Below are positions 1 through 8,093 of a stretch of DNA of 64,000 bases, in pieces. The number at the start of each line of letters is the position of its first letter. Positions within the stretch are counted from its first letter, which is position 1. The notes beneath the pieces were generated by a model, which saw only the letters and a list, made by a program, of their open reading frames with translations, searched no databases and was not told where the DNA came from. The stretch spans positions 1 to 64,000 of the forward strand of contig JBDHRX010000002.1 of assembly GCA_039807785.1 (NCBI GenBank), written 5' to 3'. The stretch is from Zeimonas sp039807785 (GTDB lineage: Bacteria > Pseudomonadota > Gammaproteobacteria > Burkholderiales > Burkholderiaceae_E). The position numbers were made by a program, and so were the translations under genes.

Positions 1-163
1 CCCCGATGTCGAGCGGCAGGGGGCGCGTGCCGCCGTCGGCCGAGCACACCGCCATCGTCGACGCGGGCTGGAGCAACGGCGCGACCGTCGCCGCGCCGAG
101 CGTCAGCAGGAACCACGCCAGCACGAGGCGGGCGGTCCGTGACGAGGTGCGCAGGGCGTGCAT
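1..163 (-). CDS. DUF2946-like small secreted protein, N-terminal part
   Basis: Read from ATG at 163 toward the left edge, this encodes at least 54 residues and runs off the window. Residues 11-35 form a hydrophobic signal or membrane segment (RLVLAWFLLTLGAATVAPLL). It is followed by the short motif MAVCSADG, which resembles the cysteine-containing segment of DUF2946 proteins, small exported proteins often found near copper or metal genes. Function is unknown. The family call rests on that short motif only, and the C-terminal metal-ligand-like part cannot be seen. The gene lies 107 bp downstream of the tRNA-Ser gene on the same strand. Confidence 0.5.
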   Translation of the reverse strand, partial: MHALRTSSRTARLVLAWFLLTLGAATVAPLLQPASTMAVCSADGGTRPLPLDIG

Positions 164-270
164 GACGGCGGATTGTCGCAGATCCGCGCCCCCCGATGGC
201 GATCCCCCGCTAGCGCTGCGCGAGTGCGTGGTGGCGCACCGGTGCGGTCACGCCGGACGCGGGTTCCGGC

Positions 271-358
271 TGGCGGAAGCGGTGAGATTCGAACTCACGA
301 AGGGTTGCCCCTTGCCGGTTTTCAAGACCGGTGCAATCGGCCACTCTGCCACGCTTCC
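271..358 (-). tRNA. tRNA-Ser(UGA)
   Basis: On the minus strand the sequence starts GGAAGCG and ends CGCTTCC-G-CCA, giving a perfect 7-bp acceptor stem, a G discriminator and an encoded CCA (plus-strand tgg at 271-273). The anticodon loop reads CTTGAAA between CCGGT and ACCGG arms, so the anticodon is TGA, which decodes UCA. The T arm has GTGAG-TTCGAAT-CTCAC. The long variable arm (AAGGGGCAACCCTT region) is typical of class II serine tRNAs. The total of 88 nt fits the family. Confidence 0.97.
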
Positions 359-403
359 CGCGACTGCTTTCGAGGCCGGCGTCCCTCCGGCCTCCGACTT
401 GCG

Positions 404-409
404 AGTATA
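404..409 (-). promoter_or_regulatory. -10 element upstream of tRNA-Ser
   Basis: The minus strand reads TATACT (5 of 6 matches to the sigma-70 -10 box), 46 bp before the tRNA 5' end. No good -35 box stands at the expected spacing. It is a plausible promoter for the tRNA, from sequence alone. Confidence 0.35.
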
Positions 410-526
410 GCGACAGGCGGCGCGCGCACGGGACGGGCCACGCCGGCGCGCCGCTGCCTTAAGATCGGCGTATTCCGGCGGCATCGGCGCCGGTGGCGCG
501 GGTGGCCGGGCTGTTGGGAGGGACGA

Positions 527-1507
527 ATGAAAGCGGTGCTGTGCAGGCAGTGGGGGCCGCCCGAGGCGCTGACGGTCGAGGAGCTGCCGTCGCCGGTCGC
601 GGGCCCCGGGCAGGTGCTCGTCGAGGTGCATGCGGCCGGGGTGAACTATCCCGACGCGCTGATCATCCAGAAGAAGTACCAGGTGCAGCCCGAGCTGCCG
701 TTCTCGCCGGGTGCCGAGGTGGCCGGCATCGTCCGCGCGGTGGGCGAGGGCGTGCGGGCGTGGAAGCCGGGCGACCGGGTGATCGCCAACGCGCCCTACG
801 GCGGCTATGCGCAGGAGCTCGCCGCGCCGGCCGAGCGCCTGGTGCCGATTCCCGACGGCATGGACTTCCCGACCGCATCGGCCTACGTGCTGGCCTACGG
901 CACCAGCCTGTTCGCGCTGAAGGATCGCGCGCGGCTGGCCGCCGGCGAGACCCTGCTGGTGCTGGGCGCGGCGGGCGGGGTCGGCATCGCTGCGGTCGAG
1001 ATCGGCAAGGCGATGGGGGCGCGCGTCATCGCGGCCGCGTCCAGCGCGGACAAGCTGGCGTTGTGCCGCGAGCACGGCGCCGACGAGACGATCGACTACG
1101 CGAGCGAGGACCTGCGCGAGCGCATCAAGGCGCTCACCGGCGGCAAGGGCCCCGATGTCATCTACGACCCGGTGGGCGGCGCGTATACCGAGCAGGCGTT
1201 CCGCTCGATCGCCTGGGAGGGCCGGCACCTGGTGATCGGCTTCGCCGCGGGCGAGATCCCGAAGCTGCCGCTGAACCTGCCGCTGCTGAAGACCGCCTCG
1301 CTGGTCGGCGCCTTCTGGGGTGCCTTCGTGCAGCGCGACCCGGCCCGCACCCGCGAGCACATGCGCGAGCTGTTCGCGCTCTACCGCTCGGGCAAGGTGC
1401 GTCCGCCGGTCACGCGGACCTACCCGCTGGCGCAGGCGGGGGAGGCGCTGCGCGACGTTCTCGAGCGGCGGGTCCGGGGCAAGGTGGTGATCCTGCCCCG
1501 CGCCTGA
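527..1507 (+). CDS. Zinc-free medium-chain dehydrogenase, NADPH:quinone oxidoreductase family
   Basis: This 326-residue protein is a medium-chain dehydrogenase/reductase. Residues 30-95 form the GroES-like domain (SPGAEVAGIV at 60-69). The Rossmann nucleotide-binding motif GAAGGVG is near 147-153. The conserved C-terminal strand GKVVIL is present. The catalytic zinc-binding Cys/His pattern of alcohol dehydrogenases is absent, which fits the quinone oxidoreductase/crotonyl reductase branch: NADPH-dependent reduction of quinones or enones in the cytoplasm. ATG at 527 is chosen because a GGGAGGG ribosome site lies 5 bp upstream; the open frame extends back through the tRNA gene but cannot be coding there. 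The exact substrate cannot be told from sequence. Confidence 0.9.
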   Translation: MKAVLCRQWGPPEALTVEELPSPVAGPGQVLVEVHAAGVNYPDALIIQKKYQVQPELPFSPGAEVAGIVRAVGEGVRAWKPGDRVIANAPYGGYAQELAAPAERLVPIPDGMDFPTASAYVLAYGTSLFALKDRARLAAGETLLVLGAAGGVGIAAVEIGKAMGARVIAAASSADKLALCREHGADETIDYASEDLRERIKALTGGKGPDVIYDPVGGAYTEQAFRSIAWEGRHLVIGFAAGEIPKLPLNLPLLKTASLVGAFWGAFVQRDPARTREHMRELFALYRSGKVRPPVTRTYPLAQAGEALRDVLERRVRGKVVILPRA

Positions 1508-1600
1508 GCGACCCGGTTCCGCCGTGCCGCGCCGTCGCCGCGCCGGGCGTTCCGGCGCCGGGCGGGCGGCGCGTCCGGCGATTCCCCGGCCCCGATCGGC

Positions 1601-1649
1601 TATGCTTCGCGCTTCATGTTCGAGGCGTAACCATGATAAAAAAACCTCG
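1601..1649 (+). promoter_or_regulatory. Candidate preQ1-I-like riboswitch overlapping the yhhQ start
   Basis: A -10-like TATGCT (1601-1606) would start transcription near 1613. From there the RNA can form an H-type pseudoknot. P1 pairs CATG 1615-1618 with CATG 1632-1635, and TT 1619-1620 with AA 1629-1630 can extend it across a bulged C. P2 pairs CGAGG 1621-1625 with CCTCG 1645-1649. An A-rich linker ATAAAAAAA (1636-1644) joins the helices. This order, and the AUAAAAAA linker, match the architecture known for preQ1-I riboswitches, which control queuosine genes. P2 would bury the GAGG ribosome site, and P1 the start codon, of a queuosine-precursor transporter. The helices are seen directly; ligand response is inferred. 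P1 is short, so chance remains possible. Confidence 0.5.
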
Positions 1650-2358
1650 GTCCGGGCCCGCCGCGCCCGCGCGCAGCTATCGGTACTACGAGCTGGTGAT
1701 GGCCGGATTCGTCACGGTCTACATCTGCTCGAACCTGATCGGTCCGGCCAAGGCGGTCCAGGTGGATCTCCCGGTGATCGGCGCGGCCACCTTCGGCGCC
1801 GGCGTGCTGTTCTTCCCGATCTCCTACATCTTCGGCGACATCCTCACCGAGGTCTACGGCTACGCCAAGGCGCGCCGCGTGATCTGGGCCGGATTCGGCG
1901 CGATGAGCTTCGCCGCCATGATGGCCTGGGTGGTCGTCCACCTGCCTCCGGCGCCCGGCTGGCCGCACCAGGAGGCCTACCAGGTGGCCTTCGGCAACGC
2001 CTGGCGCATCGTACTCGCCTCGCTGGTCGCCTATTTCTGCGGCGAGTTCGTCAACTCGTTCGTGCTCGCCAAGATGAAGCTGATGACGCAGGGCCGCCAC
2101 CTGTGGGCGCGCACGATCGGCTCGACGATCGTCGGCGAGGGCATCGATTCGCTGCTGTTCTACCCGCTGGCCTTCTGGAACAGCGGCATCATCCCGAACG
2201 CGCTGATCCCCCAGCTGATGCTCTCGCAGTGGATCGCCAAGACCCTGGTCGAGGCCGCGTTCACGCCGCTGACCTACAAGGTGGTCGGGTTCCTGAAGCG
2301 GGCCGAGCATGAGGACTGGTACGATCGCGACACCGACTTCACGCCCTTCCGGCTCTAG
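1633..2358 (+). CDS. yhhQ: Queuosine precursor transporter YhhQ (DUF165/VUT family)
   Basis: This 241-residue inner-membrane protein has about six hydrophobic segments (e.g. residues 16-33, 45-66, 76-96, 122-140). It matches the vitamin-uptake-transporter-like DUF165 family, with the acidic signature FGDILTEVYGY following LFFPISYI near residues 57-75 and the conserved GEG..D/LLFYP region around 176-186. Family members import the 7-deazaguanine precursors preQ0/preQ1 used for queuosine in tRNA. ATG at 1633 follows CGAGG at 7-bp spacing. The start codon and codons 2-6 lie inside the candidate preQ1-responsive pseudoknot, consistent with translational control by the transported compound. It stands alone between unrelated genes. 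Confidence 0.92.
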   Translation: MIKKPRSGPAAPARSYRYYELVMAGFVTVYICSNLIGPAKAVQVDLPVIGAATFGAGVLFFPISYIFGDILTEVYGYAKARRVIWAGFGAMSFAAMMAWVVVHLPPAPGWPHQEAYQVAFGNAWRIVLASLVAYFCGEFVNSFVLAKMKLMTQGRHLWARTIGSTIVGEGIDSLLFYPLAFWNSGIIPNALIPQLMLSQWIAKTLVEAAFTPLTYKVVGFLKRAEHEDWYDRDTDFTPFRL

Positions 2359-2376
2359 GCACGCTCCCGGGTTCCG

Positions 2377-4869
2377 ATGCGAGATCTGCTGCTGTCGCTG
2401 CGCCTGACGCGGCGCGACTGGCGCGCGGGCGAGCTGCGCCTGCTGCTGGCCGCGCTGGTGGTGGCCGTCGGCGCGATCGCCAGCGTGGGCTTCTTCGTCG
2501 ACCGGATGCGCGGGGCGCTCGAGCGCGGGGCCGCGCAGCTGCTCGGCGCCGACCTGGTCGTCGGCGCGGATAGCGCACCCGCCGAGGCGCTGGCCGGCGA
2601 GGCGGCCCGACGGGGCCTGCAGGTGGCGCGCACCGTCGTGTTCCCGAGCATGGCGCTGGCGGGCGGGCTGCCGCGGCTCGCTTCGGTCAAGGCGGTCAGC
2701 GACAACTATCCGCTGCGCGGTCGCGTGCGCGTCGCCGAGGCGCCGGACGCGCCCGACGTCGCCGCCGAGGGCGCGCCGGCGCGGGGCGAGGTCTGGCTCG
2801 ATCCCCAGCTCGCGCAGGCGCTCGGGATCGCGGTCGGGGCCAGCGTCGCGTTCGGCGATGTGAGCTTCCGCGTGGCGCGCCTGATCACGCTCGAGCCCGA
2901 TCGCGGCACCGGCTTCGTGAACTTCGCGCCGCGGGCGATGTTCCGGATCGAGGATCTTCCCGCGACCCGGCTGGTGCAACCGGCCAGCCGCGTGCGTTGG
3001 CAACTGATGTTCGCGGGCGACGCGCCGGCGGTCCAGGCGTTCGCGCAGTGGGCCGAACCGCGTCTCGGGCGCGGCCAGCGCATCGAGTCGCTCGAGAGCG
3101 GCCGCCCCGAGTTGCGCGCTACGCTCGACCGGGCCCAGCGCTTCCTGTCGCTGGTCGCGCTGCTGTCGGCGCTGATTGCGGCGGTCGCGATCGGGCTCGC
3201 GGCGCGCCGGTTCGCCGAGCGCCATCTGGACGGCTGCGCGGTGATGAAGGCGATGGGCATCGGCCAGCGGCGCCTGCTGTCGCTGCTCGGGCTGGAGCTC
3301 CTCTGGGTGGCGCTGGCCGGCGCCGTGCTGGGCGTAGCGCTCGGCTGGGCCGTGCATTTCACCCTCGTCGCGGCGGTGGCCCCGCTGGTCGAGGTTCCGC
3401 TTCCGCCCGCCGGCGGGCTGCCCGCGGCGCAGGCGCTGGGGGTGGCGCTGGTCCTGGTGGCGGGGTTCGGCGCCTGGCCGTTCCTGCGCCTCGCAGGGGT
3501 GGCGCCGCTGCGCGTGCTCAGGCGCGAGGCGGGAGCCGCGCCGGCTTCGGCCCGGGCGGCGCTCGCGCTGGCGGTGCTGGCCTTCGCGGCGCTGCTGTTC
3601 TGGTTCGCGCGCGATCCGCGGCTCGCCCTGGTCTCGATCGGCGGTTTCGCGATCGGCGGGCTGGTGTTCGTGGCGGTGGCGTTCGCGGCGGTGCGCTGGC
3701 TCGAGCCGCTGCGGCGCGCCGGGTTCGTGTCGGGCAGCCCGGCGCTGCGGCTCGCATTCGCATCGTGGTCGCGGCGGCGGGCGATGACGGTGGCCCAGAT
3801 CGTGGCGCTGTCGGTGGGGCTGATGGCCCTGCTGCTGCTTACCGTGACCCGCACCGACCTGATCGACGGCTGGCGCGCCGCCAGCCCGCCCGACGCCCCG
3901 AATCGCTTCGTCGTCAACATCCAGCCCGACCAGACCGCGGCGGTCGCGACGGCGCTGGAGGCCGCCGGCGTGCGCGGCGCGGCGCTGTACCCGATGATCC
4001 GGGGCCGGCTGGTGAGCGTGAACGGAAAGCCGGTTCGCCCCGGGGACTACGAGGGCGATCGCGCACAGCGGCTCGTCGATCGCGAGTTCAACCTTTCGTA
4101 TGCCGAGCGGCTGCCGGCGCACAACGCGATCGCCGAGGGTCGCTGGTTCGCGCCGCAGGCCCACGAAGCGTCGGCCGAGCAGGGCATCATGAAGACGCTC
4201 GGGCTGTCGGTCGGCGACGAGCTGGGATTCGACATCGCCGGGGAGATCGTCCCGGTTCGGCTGACCAGCGTGCGCAGGGTCGCCTGGGACTCGATGCGGG
4301 TGAACTTCTTCATGATCCTCTCGCCGGCCGCCCTGGCCGAGCGCCCCCAGACCCTGATCACCGCCTACCACCAGCCGGCGTCGGCTCCCGGGCTGGATCG
4401 CACGCTGGTGCAGCGCTTCCCGAACCTCACGGTGTTCGACACCGGGAGCCTGGTGCGGCAGGTGCAGACGATGCTCGACCAGGTGGTCGGCGCCGTGCAG
4501 GTGCTGTTCCTCCTGGCGCTGGCTGCCGGCATCGCCGTGCTCTGGGGGGCGCTCGCCAGCTCGCGCGACGAGCGCGTGCGCGAGGCCGGGTTGATGCGCG
4601 CGCTGGGGGCATCGGCGCGCCAGCTCGCCTCCGCGCAACTGATCGAGCTGGCGTTCAGCGGCACCCTGGCGGGCGTGCTGGCGGCAGCCGGCTCGATTGC
4701 GATCGGCTGGGTGCTGGCCGGGCAGGTGTTCGGCTTCGCCTACGCGCCGCGCTGGTGGGTGCTGCCGGCGGGCGCGGCGATCGGCGCCGGCCTGGCCCTG
4801 CTCGCGGGCTGGCTCAGCCTGCGCAGCGTGCTGCGGGTCCCGCCGCTCGCGACGCTGCGGGACGCCTGA
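2377..4869 (+). CDS. FtsX-like ABC transporter permease (YbbP type)
   Basis: This 830-residue inner-membrane permease has an N-terminal transmembrane helix (about 24-46) and a large periplasmic (MacB-type) region. A first FtsX bundle spans about 255-385, followed by further membrane helices (395-445, 470-495), a second periplasmic region (505-680), and a final FtsX domain (700-815) with the SSRDERVREAGLMRALG loop that contacts the ATPase. Size and the two FtsX modules match the YbbP branch of predicted permeases, whose ATPase partner is YbbA (linked to lysophospholipase TesA or lipoprotein handling). No ATP-binding gene lies next to it here. It begins 18 bp after yhhQ, so co-transcription is possible. 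Confidence 0.87.
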   Translation: MRDLLLSLRLTRRDWRAGELRLLLAALVVAVGAIASVGFFVDRMRGALERGAAQLLGADLVVGADSAPAEALAGEAARRGLQVARTVVFPSMALAGGLPRLASVKAVSDNYPLRGRVRVAEAPDAPDVAAEGAPARGEVWLDPQLAQALGIAVGASVAFGDVSFRVARLITLEPDRGTGFVNFAPRAMFRIEDLPATRLVQPASRVRWQLMFAGDAPAVQAFAQWAEPRLGRGQRIESLESGRPELRATLDRAQRFLSLVALLSALIAAVAIGLAARRFAERHLDGCAVMKAMGIGQRRLLSLLGLELLWVALAGAVLGVALGWAVHFTLVAAVAPLVEVPLPPAGGLPAAQALGVALVLVAGFGAWPFLRLAGVAPLRVLRREAGAAPASARAALALAVLAFAALLFWFARDPRLALVSIGGFAIGGLVFVAVAFAAVRWLEPLRRAGFVSGSPALRLAFASWSRRRAMTVAQIVALSVGLMALLLLTVTRTDLIDGWRAASPPDAPNRFVVNIQPDQTAAVATALEAAGVRGAALYPMIRGRLVSVNGKPVRPGDYEGDRAQRLVDREFNLSYAERLPAHNAIAEGRWFAPQAHEASAEQGIMKTLGLSVGDELGFDIAGEIVPVRLTSVRRVAWDSMRVNFFMILSPAALAERPQTLITAYHQPASAPGLDRTLVQRFPNLTVFDTGSLVRQVQTMLDQVVGAVQVLFLLALAAGIAVLWGALASSRDERVREAGLMRALGASARQLASAQLIELAFSGTLAGVLAAAGSIAIGWVLAGQVFGFAYAPRWWVLPAGAAIGAGLALLAGWLSLRSVLRVPPLATLRDA

Positions 4870-4870
4870 G

Positions 4871-5245
4871 TCAGCGCGTGCTGAACATCTGCCGGGCGGC
4901 GTCGTCGGGCAGCTTGCAGATGCGCGCGTTCAGGTCGAACTGGCCGCCCCGGCGCTGGCAATCGACGAACGGGTCGTGGCGCGGCGCCTCGGCGGCCCGG
5001 ACCGGCGCCGGCGAGCCGGCCGGCCCGCTCGAGCGCTCGATTCCGGAGGGGCTCGCCTTGGGCTTCCAGACCTGCACCCGGTTCGCGCCCACGCAGGGCG
5101 CGTCCGAGAACACGGTGCGCCCGTCCCGGGTGGCGCAGCGGAACACCGTAGCGTCTTCCGGCGCGGACGACGCGGCGACCACCGCCGGCGGGGCGGCGAG
5201 CGCGCAGGCGGACAGGATCAACGGGGCGAGGGCGGGGATCTTCAT
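4871..5245 (-). CDS. DUF4124-domain exported protein
   Basis: This 124-residue protein has a signal peptide (residues 1-23, MKIPALAPLILSACALA then APPAVVAA). A DUF4124-type motif follows, VFRCATRDGRTVFSDAPC near residues 33-50, and a second cysteine pair (C98, C111) sits in the C-terminal part. DUF4124 proteins are small periplasmic proteins common in beta- and gammaproteobacteria with no assigned reaction; the paired cysteines suggest disulfides. It is convergent with the FtsX-like gene (1 bp between the stops) and divergent from rmuC, sharing a palindromic promoter region. Confidence 0.75.
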   Translation of the reverse strand: MKIPALAPLILSACALAAPPAVVAASSAPEDATVFRCATRDGRTVFSDAPCVGANRVQVWKPKASPSGIERSSGPAGSPAPVRAAEAPRHDPFVDCQRRGGQFDLNARICKLPDDAARQMFSTR

Positions 5246-5269
5246 GGGGGCCTCCTGACGGGTTCCGTG

Positions 5270-5299
5270 CTTGGGAGCCGGCCGACTCCCAAGTATGCT
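5270..5299 (+). promoter_or_regulatory. rmuC promoter with overlapping palindrome
   Basis: TTGGGA (5271-5276), a 17-bp spacer and TATGCT (5294-5299) form a sigma-70-like promoter pointing at rmuC. A perfect inverted repeat, CTTGGGAG (5270-5277) and CTCCCAAG (5286-5293) around 8 bases, covers the -35 box and the spacer. It lies in the 99-bp divergent region between rmuC and the DUF4124 gene. The position fits an operator site; the regulator is unknown. Confidence 0.45.
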
Positions 5300-5344
5300 C
5301 GCGGATTACGCGTTATCCCTCAAGCCTGAGCGAGCGAACCCGCC

Positions 5345-6715
5345 TTGTCTGTGAACGATGTCCTTCCGATCGCCACCGCCGTGCTGGCCGCGGTCGCCGT
5401 GATCCTGCTGCTGGCGCTGGCCTTGCGCCGCCCGCCCGATCCGCGGCAGGCGCTCGACGAGCTGGCCCGGCTGAACCAGGCGCAGCTGCAGCAGCAGCGC
5501 GACCTGCGCGAGGAGGCGGCCGCGCAGGCGCGCGAGAACCGGCTCGAGCTCGGCGCCTCGCTGGCCGAACTCGGCCGCAGCCTGACGCACCAGATGGGGA
5601 CGATCGCCGGGGTCCAGAACAACCAGATCGACGCCTTCGCGCAGCAGCTCACCAAGCTCACCGAGGCCAACGAGCAGCGGCTCGGCGCGCTGCGCGAGAG
5701 CAACGAGCAGCGGCTGAACGCGCTGCGCGAGGGGGTCGAGCTGCGCGTCGAGGCGCTGCGCGAGACGCTCGAGCGCCGGCTGCGCGAGCTGCAGGGCGAC
5801 AACGCCGCGAAGCTCGAGGAGATGCGGCGCACCGTCGACGAGAAGCTCCACGCGACGCTCGAGCAGCGCCTCGGGGCCTCGTTCAAGCAGGTCTCGGACC
5901 GGCTCGAGCAGGTCCACAAGGGCCTGGGCGAGATGCAGGCGCTGGCCTCCGACGTGGGTGACCTCAAGCGCGTGCTGAGCAACGTGAAGACGCGCGGCAC
6001 CTGGGGCGAGGTGCAGCTCGCCTCGCTGCTCGAGCAGCTCCTGGTGCCCGAGCAGTACGCGGCGAACGTCGCGCCGGTGCCCGGCTCGGGCGAGCGCGTC
6101 GAGTTCGCGATCCGGCTGCCCGGGCGCGGCGACGAAGCGCCGGTCTGGCTGCCGATCGACGCCAAGTTCCCGCGCGAGGACTACGAGCGGCTGGCGCTCG
6201 CGCAGGAGAAGGCCGATCCGGTGGCGGCCGAGGCGGCCGCGAAGCAGCTCGAGCAGCGCCTGCGGCTCGAGGCGAAGACGATCCGCACCAAGTACGTCTC
6301 GCCGCCCGACACCACCGACTTCGCACTGATGTTCCTGCCCACCGAGGGCCTGTACGCCGAGGCGGCGCGCCGCCCGGGACTGATGGACGACCTGCAGCGC
6401 AACTGGCGCGTCGTGGTGGCGGGTCCGAGCACGCTGGCGGCGATCCTGTCCAGCCTGCAGATGGGCTTTCGCACGCTGGCAGTGGAGAAGCGCTCGAGCG
6501 AAGTGTGGCAGCTCCTCGGCGCGGTCAAGACCGAGTTCGGCAAGTTCGGCGACGTGCTGGCGAAGACCAAGGAGCAGATCGACCGGGCCAGCAGCACGCT
6601 GGGCACGGCAGCGGTGCGCACGCGTGCGATCGAGCGCCGGTTGCGCAGCGTGGAATCGTTGCCCGAGAAGACCAGCGCGCGGCTGCTCGACGACGACGCG
6701 GGCGCCGAGCCGTAG
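5345..6715 (+). CDS. rmuC: DNA recombination protein RmuC
   Basis: This 456-residue protein has one N-terminal membrane helix (about 8-27), a long coiled coil rich in heptads (about 36-200, ALRESNEQRLNALRE), and the RmuC nuclease-like domain (about 205-430). Conserved stretches include NVKTRGTWGEVQL, WLPIDAKFPREDYERL and VAGPSTLAAILSSLQMGF. RmuC limits inversions and rearrangements at short inverted repeats and is associated with DNA end processing; the fold resembles PD-(D/E)XK nucleases. The start is uncertain: TTG at 5345 or GTG at 5351, both poor for ribosome sites. It has its own likely promoter with a palindrome. Confidence 0.93.
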   Translation: MSVNDVLPIATAVLAAVAVILLLALALRRPPDPRQALDELARLNQAQLQQQRDLREEAAAQARENRLELGASLAELGRSLTHQMGTIAGVQNNQIDAFAQQLTKLTEANEQRLGALRESNEQRLNALREGVELRVEALRETLERRLRELQGDNAAKLEEMRRTVDEKLHATLEQRLGASFKQVSDRLEQVHKGLGEMQALASDVGDLKRVLSNVKTRGTWGEVQLASLLEQLLVPEQYAANVAPVPGSGERVEFAIRLPGRGDEAPVWLPIDAKFPREDYERLALAQEKADPVAAEAAAKQLEQRLRLEAKTIRTKYVSPPDTTDFALMFLPTEGLYAEAARRPGLMDDLQRNWRVVVAGPSTLAAILSSLQMGFRTLAVEKRSSEVWQLLGAVKTEFGKFGDVLAKTKEQIDRASSTLGTAAVRTRAIERRLRSVESLPEKTSARLLDDDAGAEP

Positions 6716-6773
6716 GCGCCGCGGCGGTCGTTCACGCCGCCCGGCGCATCGGCGTTTGCCGTGCGCGGGGGGC

Positions 6774-8093
6774 CTATTCGATCAGCGGCAACAGGCCGAG
6801 CGTCAGGATCGGGAAGGCCACCAGGATCAGCACACGAATGATGTCGCTCACCAGGAACGGCATGACGCCGCGGAACGACTCGATCATCGACACGCCGGGT
6901 GCGAGCGAGTTGATCACGAACACGTTCATGCCGAACGGCGGCGTGATCAGCCCCATCTCCACGACGATCAGCACGACAACGCCGAACCAGATCGCGGTGT
7001 GCTCGGGGCTCATGCCGTAGTCGAGTGCCATCACGATCGGGAACAGCACCGGGATCGTGATCAGGATCATCGACATCGAGTCCATCACGCAGCCGAGCGC
7101 CAGGTAGAACAGCAGGATCAGCATCAGCACCATCATCGGCGACAGGCCGCTGGCGCCGATTGCGGCGGCTGCCTGCGTGGGCATCTGCGTGATCGCGAGG
7201 AACGCATTGAACAGGTCGGCGCCGATCAGGATCATGAAGATCATGCCGGTGAGCTTGGCGGTGCCGAGCAGGCACTCGATGATGCCCTTCAGGCGCATGC
7301 CGCCGCGCACGACCGCGATCGCTCCGGTCGATGCGGCACCGAGCGCCGCGCCCTCGGTGGGCGTGAAGAAGCCGCCGTAAATGCCGCCCATCACGACGAC
7401 GAAGACGACGATCACCGGCAGCAGTTCGGTGAGCGTGCGGAACTTCTGCGACAGGCTAGCCTTCGGTCCGGCCGGGCCGGCCTCGGGATTGAAGCGCACG
7501 ACGATCGCGACCGTGATCATGTAGCCGATCGCGGCGAGGATGCCCGGTACCAGGGCGGCGAGGAACAGCTTGCCGATCGACTGCTCGGTGAGGATCGCGT
7601 AGATCACCAGCACCACCGACGGCGGAATCAGGATGCCGAGCGTGCCGCCCGCAGCCAGCGATCCGGTTGCCAGCGCGCCCGAGTAGTTCAGGCGGCGCAT
7701 CTCCGGCAGCGAGACGTGCGCCATCGTGGCCGCGGTGGCCAGCGACGAGCCGCAGATCGAGCTGAAGCCCGCGCAGGCGCCGACGCCGGCCATCGCGATG
7801 CCGCCGCGCCGATGCCCGAGCCACGCCGCCGCGGCGTTGAAGATGCCGGTGGACAGGCCCGACGCGGTGGCGAACTGGCCCATCAGCACGAACAGCGGGA
7901 TCACTGACAGCCCGTAGTTCGCGGTCTGGAAGTAGGGCGCCGAGTTCATGTAGTTCAGCATCGGCTCGAGGCCCGACACCCAGACGTAGCCGACGCCGCC
8001 CACCAGCAGCAGCGACACGCCCACCGGAATGCCGAACATCAGCAGCGCCACCATGACGGCGAACATCAGCAGCGAGATGGTCATGCCGCTCAT
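6774..8093 (-). CDS. dctM: TRAP transporter large permease DctM
   Basis: This 439-residue protein has about 11-12 hydrophobic segments and is the sodium-coupled membrane subunit of a tripartite ATP-independent periplasmic (TRAP) transporter. DctM-family signatures are visible: FVLMGQFATASGLS near 72-85, AGFSSICGSSLATAATMAHVSLPEM near 107-131, and GILIPPSVVLVIYAI further on. ATG at 8093 overlaps the dctQ stop by four bases (ATGA), giving translational coupling; an ATG nine bases later is a possible alternative. It is the last gene of the SDR-dctP-dctQ-dctM operon. Confidence 0.95.
   Translation of the reverse strand: MSGMTISLLMFAVMVALLMFGIPVGVSLLLVGGVGYVWVSGLEPMLNYMNSAPYFQTANYGLSVIPLFVLMGQFATASGLSTGIFNAAAAWLGHRRGGIAMAGVGACAGFSSICGSSLATAATMAHVSLPEMRRLNYSGALATGSLAAGGTLGILIPPSVVLVIYAILTEQSIGKLFLAALVPGILAAIGYMITVAIVVRFNPEAGPAGPKASLSQKFRTLTELLPVIVVFVVVMGGIYGGFFTPTEGAALGAASTGAIAVVRGGMRLKGIIECLLGTAKLTGMIFMILIGADLFNAFLAITQMPTQAAAAIGASGLSPMMVLMLILLFYLALGCVMDSMSMILITIPVLFPIVMALDYGMSPEHTAIWFGVVVLIVVEMGLITPPFGMNVFVINSLAPGVSMIESFRGVMPFLVSDIIRVLILVAFPILTLGLLPLIE

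Noticed and set aside
158..526. N-terminal extension of the quinone-oxidoreductase frame by 123 codons
   Set aside because: It runs through the tRNA-Ser gene; the family start and a good ribosome site are at 527.
1600..4638. 1012-codon minus-strand open frame opposite yhhQ and the FtsX-like gene
   Set aside because: It is rich in Arg/His/Gln with no recognisable domain; a typical antisense shadow in GC-rich DNA, and the opposite strand encodes clear families.
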